Source of the DNA: Ereboglobus sp. PH5-10
GTDB lineage: Bacteria; Verrucomicrobiota; Verrucomicrobiia; Opitutales; Opitutaceae
NCBI RefSeq assembly: GCF_029504735.1
Contig: NZ_JAQFIP010000002.1
Span: 310,001 to 374,000 of the forward strand
Reading direction: 5' to 3'
DNA: 64,000 bases
Under the pieces are notes generated by a model. It saw nothing but the letters and a program-made list of their open reading frames with translations, ran no database searches and was not told the DNA's origin. Of the stretch, positions 60,926-64,000 are shown in pieces (the stretch's first letter is position 1; each line of letters starts with the position of its first letter). A program made the translations under genes and the position numbers.

Positions 60926-61970
60926 TTAGCAAAAGGCAATGTTAGAAACGAAAAAAATCACAACATGTTGCGTTTCAAAGCAATGCCAACCGTTTCCGTG
61001 AAAACGAAAAAGCCGGTTGGCGAATTTCATGCAGCAACGGGGCATTGAGTAACTCCCAAGCTCCCCGCATCCCTTGACGGGGGTAATTGTTACGCGCCAC
61101 ATTGGCATCGCAAGAGGTGGCGTGAATGAGCCGAAGTGGCGTCGCAAGGGCGATGACATTGTGACGTGAACGCGGCAGCATATATCAGTGCCGCGAGGCC
61201 GGCGCGTGTATTGCTCCAATCGCGGGCGGCGCAGCGGATGCGGCCGCACGTTTGCAATCTATCTGTCCACGACTGTGCCGCGTCACGGCGTGGACACGGC
61301 GACGCTTTCGCGATTGTTCGCCGGGCTGCTCGCGAGGCTTTCTCTCAAGGCCGACGACGAATCGTTGCGCGCGCCCTTCGCGATGGAAACGTATTTATCA
61401 TTTGCGGGCACGCTTGCGGCGGCGCATGGACGCGCCGCGCGTTTTGCGTTGCCGTGAGCGAGACCCGCCGGACAACAACCGCGCCGATCCGCCCGGCATG
61501 TGCGCGTGGTTTCAAACGCGCTTTCATCGGGCGCTTTGGGCTAAAAACAACCCGCCGCGCTTGCGTCCACCCACCTTTGACGCGCGCCGGCGAGGAAGGC
61601 AATCCCGCGCCAGGCGTGTCGTAATACACACAGCGCAAAGCAGCTCACCGGGTCACCGCCGTCGTATGCACGAGCACCGTGGCACCTCGTTTCTGTCGCA
61701 ACATGACACGGCGATGCACCAAAAATGGGGGACGCCAAACAAGCGCCGGATGGCCGAGCCGGTCGTATTTGCGATGTGTGCGCGGCTATTGCTAGTTCGG
61801 CAGCATGCTGGAATTATCATAAAAACCCTGCGACGCCAGATCGGCAAAATTTCGGATTTCAATTCGACTCGTAACACTTACCCAACAATGCCTCTCACCT
61901 TGCAAGAGGCACCAAGCTTTGCTTGACGCACGCGACCTCAATTCGGCTCGTAACAGGCAACACGTAACAC
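60926..61970. other. 1.04-kb region with no supported gene
   Basis: Frames here (for example 61166-61624 or 61188-61457, both +) have compositions like shadow frames of GC-rich DNA and show no known motif. The text caattcgactcgtaac (61860-61875) recurs as caattcggctcgtaac (61937-61952), a direct repeat at the border with the AT-rich block. Possibly decayed coding sequence; nothing further can be assigned. Confidence 0.5.
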
Positions 61971-62606
61971 TTATTCGTTCGTTGATATGATGTTTGCTAT
62001 TGTTGGCTTGGATGGCTCACTTTCACTTTTCAAAACGGATTCGAATTCATCAGCTGGGATTTCTAAAATGCACACTAGAGATCCGAAATAAATATAGGTA
62101 TCAAGCACGTCTTTTTCTGTAGAATAAAGCCCTGTATAAACTTTGACAACATATTTGACTCTTGGCTTAGTCTTCGGAACAAAACGTCTATTGAATGCCT
62201 TAAGAACAGCCTTGCTGCTAAAGCTTCGTGATATTGCTTGTTTGGGTTGCAAAACTTGGGCAACATCATCTAACATCACCAATATTGAAGGTTGTATTTT
62301 ATCGCTATATCCTTCATCATATTCAGGTAAAGTTCGGACATTATTCCCTTCCGTGGTGCCGTCCGCATAAACACAGTAGGTGCGCATATTAAGCGCTGTT
62401 GTTTCATATTTGATTCTGTCAAATAGCCCGTCGGTAAAAACAACCGCCTTATCTCCATTGTTTGCCAGCGTGACATAAAACTTACGGTCCTGTTTAGAGT
62501 AATCAAATGACAGGCTGATTTTATGGTTTTTATCAAAATCGGCCACTCCAGCAAAAAGCACCGATGTAGAAACAAGAGTCAGCAACAATATAATTTTAGT
62601 TTTCAT
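61971..62606 (-). CDS. Exported protein of unknown function, paralogue A
   Basis: A 211-residue protein with a Sec signal (MKTKIILLLTLVSTSVLFAG, cleavage near residue 20) followed by a beta-rich domain containing ISLSFDYSKQDRKFYVTLAN, VFTDGLFDRIKYETTALNM and TEGNNVRTLPEYDEGYSD. The C-terminus (CILEIPADEFESVLKSE) is charged. I do not recognise the family. The DNA is AT-rich, unlike most of the window. A close paralogue lies on the same strand at 63390-64000, with an IS256 remnant between, pointing to a recently duplicated, mobile or acquired pair. Confidence 0.8.
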   Translation of the reverse strand: MKTKIILLLTLVSTSVLFAGVADFDKNHKISLSFDYSKQDRKFYVTLANNGDKAVVFTDGLFDRIKYETTALNMRTYCVYADGTTEGNNVRTLPEYDEGYSDKIQPSILVMLDDVAQVLQPKQAISRSFSSKAVLKAFNRRFVPKTKPRVKYVVKVYTGLYSTEKDVLDTYIYFGSLVCILEIPADEFESVLKSESEPSKPTIANIISTNE

Positions 62607-62640
62607 TTTTATATATTTATTCGCTTTGGGTTTAACACCT

Positions 62641-62654
62641 CGAAGCTTGCTTCG
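62641..62654. repeat. Short hairpin of the AGCTTGCT type
   Basis: cgaagcttgcttcg is a perfect short hairpin. A longer sister, CCCCGGAGCTTGCTCCGGGG, lies at 62728-62747. Both share the core agcttgct and sit in the gap between paralogue A and the transposase remnant. Confidence 0.6.
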
Positions 62655-62727
62655 GCTTGGTTGGTCGAACGTGCATGAGGGTTGTTTGCGTGGTGGTCGA
62701 ATGAGTGTTGGCGGGATTGTTCAAATG

Positions 62728-62747
62728 CCCCGGAGCTTGCTCCGGGG
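62728..62747. repeat. 20-bp hairpin of the AGCTTGCT type
   Basis: A perfect 8-bp stem, CCCCGGAG with CTCCGGGG, around a 4-nt loop, followed by an AT-rich stretch. See the related hairpin at 62641-62654. Confidence 0.6.
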
Positions 62748-62804
62748 ATATTTACTTTAAATTGCCATGCTTCGGGACTATTGCAAGCAGGCACTGAGAA
62801 GTGA

Positions 62805-63134
62805 CCCGGTAGCAAGCACGAGGAATTGCCCCACCTTGGCCAGCACTGGCGCTCATTGCGAACAAACAACCCGCTGGAACGGCTCATGCGCGAGATACGA
62901 AGGCGAATCCGCGCGGTCGGAGCGCTTCCCGGCGGCAACTCTGCGATGATACTGGTGGCCGCGCGGCTGAGGCAGGTGGCCGGCAGCCAGTGGGGCCAGA
63001 AACGTTACATGGACATGAGCCATCTGAAAGCCGTGAACATAATCGAAAAGCACGCAGCGCGGCTCTCAACCCTCAGGAAAGAACCAACAACAAAACAACA
63101 CATAACCTTCCTCCGCCGACTATATGCTTTTTAA
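62805..63134 (+). pseudogene. IS256-family transposase, C-terminal remnant
   Basis: The open frame encodes about 109 residues that match the end of IS256/mutator transposases: HWRSLRTNNPLERLMREIRR, then GNSAMILVAARLRQVAGSQW and GQKRYMDMSHLKA. The catalytic DDE core is missing and a stop (62802-62804) precedes the frame, so it is a 5'-truncated relic. The stop codon is followed by gtgcgaaacttgacggacac at about 63140-63159, a plausible right terminal inverted repeat. It lies between two paralogous exported genes. Confidence 0.85.
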
Positions 63135-63389
63135 AATGTGCGAAACTTGACGGACACTACCTGCTTTGCACCGTTGCTGCGGAAGGAACCACATTGTTAT
63201 CGTTTCTCTTACAGTGAACGTCTCTCAAAATTCCGACAGCAAATTTAAGCGCATTGATGGTAGTATTTACGACCGTCGCTACATTTGAAAATCACATCCG
63301 AATATTATGAGTGTTGTGCTTTTTCAAATAGCATACGCTGACGATTCGGTTGGCACATCTAATGCTAATGGTTGGCTTGTTGGCTCACT
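63135..63389. other. Gap between the IS256 remnant and paralogue B
   Basis: 255 bp with no supported gene; the first 30 bp probably contain the right end of the insertion sequence. The rest is AT-rich and unannotated. Confidence 0.4.
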
Positions 63390-64000
63390 TCATTGCGCTT
63401 TAGCCGAAGCTGGCACGTTGTTTGCTATGGTTGGCTTGGATGGTTCACTTCTTAATACGGATTCGAATTCATCAGCTGGGATTTCTAAAATGCACTCCAG
63501 CGACCCGAAATAAATATTGGTGCCAAACACATCTTTTTCTGTAAAATAAAGCTCTGTGTGAACCCTGACAACATATTTAGTTCTCGGCTTGGCTCCGGGC
63601 ACAGCGACCCTATTGAATGCTTTGAGAACAGCTGTGCCATCAAATCCTCGTGAAATTGCTTGTTTTGGCGTCAGATCTCGAAAAAATTCATCCACACTCA
63701 CTTTGAATGCGGGTGTTATCTTATCGCTATAACCCTTATTATATTCGGGCAGAGTTCGAACATTATTCCCTTCTGTGGTGCCGTCCGCATAAACACAGTA
63801 GGTGCGCATATCAAGCGCTGTCGTTTCATATTTTATTCTGTCAAATAATCCATCAGCAAAAACAATGGCCTTGTCTCCATTATTCGACAACGTGACATAC
63901 AGCATATTGTCCTGCTTTGAATAATCCAGCGACAGGCAAATTTTATGACTCTTGTTAAAATCGGACACACCAGCAAAAAGCGCCGATGTAGAAACAAGAG
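63390..64000 (-). CDS. Exported protein of unknown function, paralogue B (5' partial)
   Basis: Continues past the right edge of the window, so its start is not seen. The visible 5' end encodes LVSTSALFAGVSDFNKSHK, matching the signal-peptide end of paralogue A, and the body repeats its blocks (LFDRIKYETTALDMRTYCVY, TEGNNVRTLPEYNKGYSDKI, CILEIPADEFESVLRSE). Paralogue B has a different segment after the DKI block (VDEFFRDLTPKQAISRGF) and a different C-terminal tail (NNVPASAKAQ). This pattern of conserved ends and variable middle fits a duplicated surface or secreted factor. Confidence 0.8.
   Translation of the reverse strand, partial: LVSTSALFAGVSDFNKSHKICLSLDYSKQDNMLYVTLSNNGDKAIVFADGLFDRIKYETTALDMRTYCVYADGTTEGNNVRTLPEYNKGYSDKITPAFKVSVDEFFRDLTPKQAISRGFDGTAVLKAFNRVAVPGAKPRTKYVVRVHTELYFTEKDVFGTNIYFGSLECILEIPADEFESVLRSEPSKPTIANNVPASAKAQ

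Noticed and set aside
61166-61624. A 152-residue + strand frame in the gene-poor region
   Set aside because: Arg/Ala-rich with no motif and overlapped by two other open frames; no evidence it is coding.
1-64000. CRISPR arrays, tRNA and rRNA genes
   Set aside because: No regularly spaced repeat-spacer pattern was seen (the 32-bp repeats at 19301 are only two units without spacers), and no tRNA or rRNA was recognised in the gaps by eye; an automated scan could still find one.

Overview
The window is one contig segment from a GC-rich bacterium, most likely a gut-associated member of the Verrucomicrobiota (Opitutales-like). This is an inference from the mix of a T6SS, a sialidase, a fructan locus, a DtxR/MntR-FeoA fusion and abundant palindromic intergenic repeats. 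No rRNA or tRNA gene was found to confirm it.

Positions 1-23.3 kb, all on the + strand, form the distal half of a type VI secretion system (T6SS) locus: a truncated hcp, a second hcp, tagJ (impE), tssE, tssF, a peptidoglycan-binding-domain protein, tssG, tssH (clpV) and tssI (vgrG). The sheath and membrane-complex genes (tssB, tssC, tssJ-M) are not here and presumably lie upstream. Set among these genes are nine coding regions that match no family I recognise (6910-13989, 19444-20793, 21007-21801, 22403-23224). They are Lys/Ala-rich, predicted all-helical, without signal peptides, and 264-522 residues long. All nine share an N-terminal signature: a hydrophobic/Pro patch and then a Trp at residue 16, 17 or 18. 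In most of them a Leu-rich helix follows, and in four a second Trp lies at residues 48-53. The bodies diverge. This looks like an undescribed T6SS-linked paralogous family, possibly effectors or tail-tube cargo that share a delivery module. A helix-turn-helix gene and a 36-residue acidic ORF are part of the same cluster. A repeated 32-bp element lies upstream of the first and seventh members.

23.4-38.1 kb is metabolic: a Tat-exported DUF362 protein with a fused NapH/Tat-ferredoxin polyferredoxin, an exo-sialidase, the tilS-ftsH housekeeping pair, and a fructan/sucrose cassette (GntR-LacI regulator divergent from a secreted GH32-like protein, then an MFS sugar transporter and a PfkB fructokinase).

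38.2-44.5 kb (- strand, visibly less GC-rich) is a compact three-gene module: a TerB/TerB_C protein, a BrxD-like ATPase and an Lhr/BrxHI-like helicase. It is a candidate stand-alone anti-phage system related to BREX parts. An inverted repeat spans its 3' end.

44.7-60.9 kb, mostly on the - strand, holds feoA(DtxR-type)-feoB, an M20 dipeptidase, two small membrane proteins, a tetR-MFP-RND-OMF efflux operon, a phytoene-desaturase-like FAD oxidoreductase, gmhA and an acidic hypothetical protein. 60.9-62.0 kb has no supported gene. 62.0-64.0 kb is AT-rich and holds two paralogous exported proteins on either side of an IS256-family transposase remnant.

Across the window, intergenic gaps contain palindromic elements with a common layout (inverted arms of short repeated words around GC-rich hairpins). 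One arm-like copy lies inside a coding region, exactly at a domain-fusion junction.
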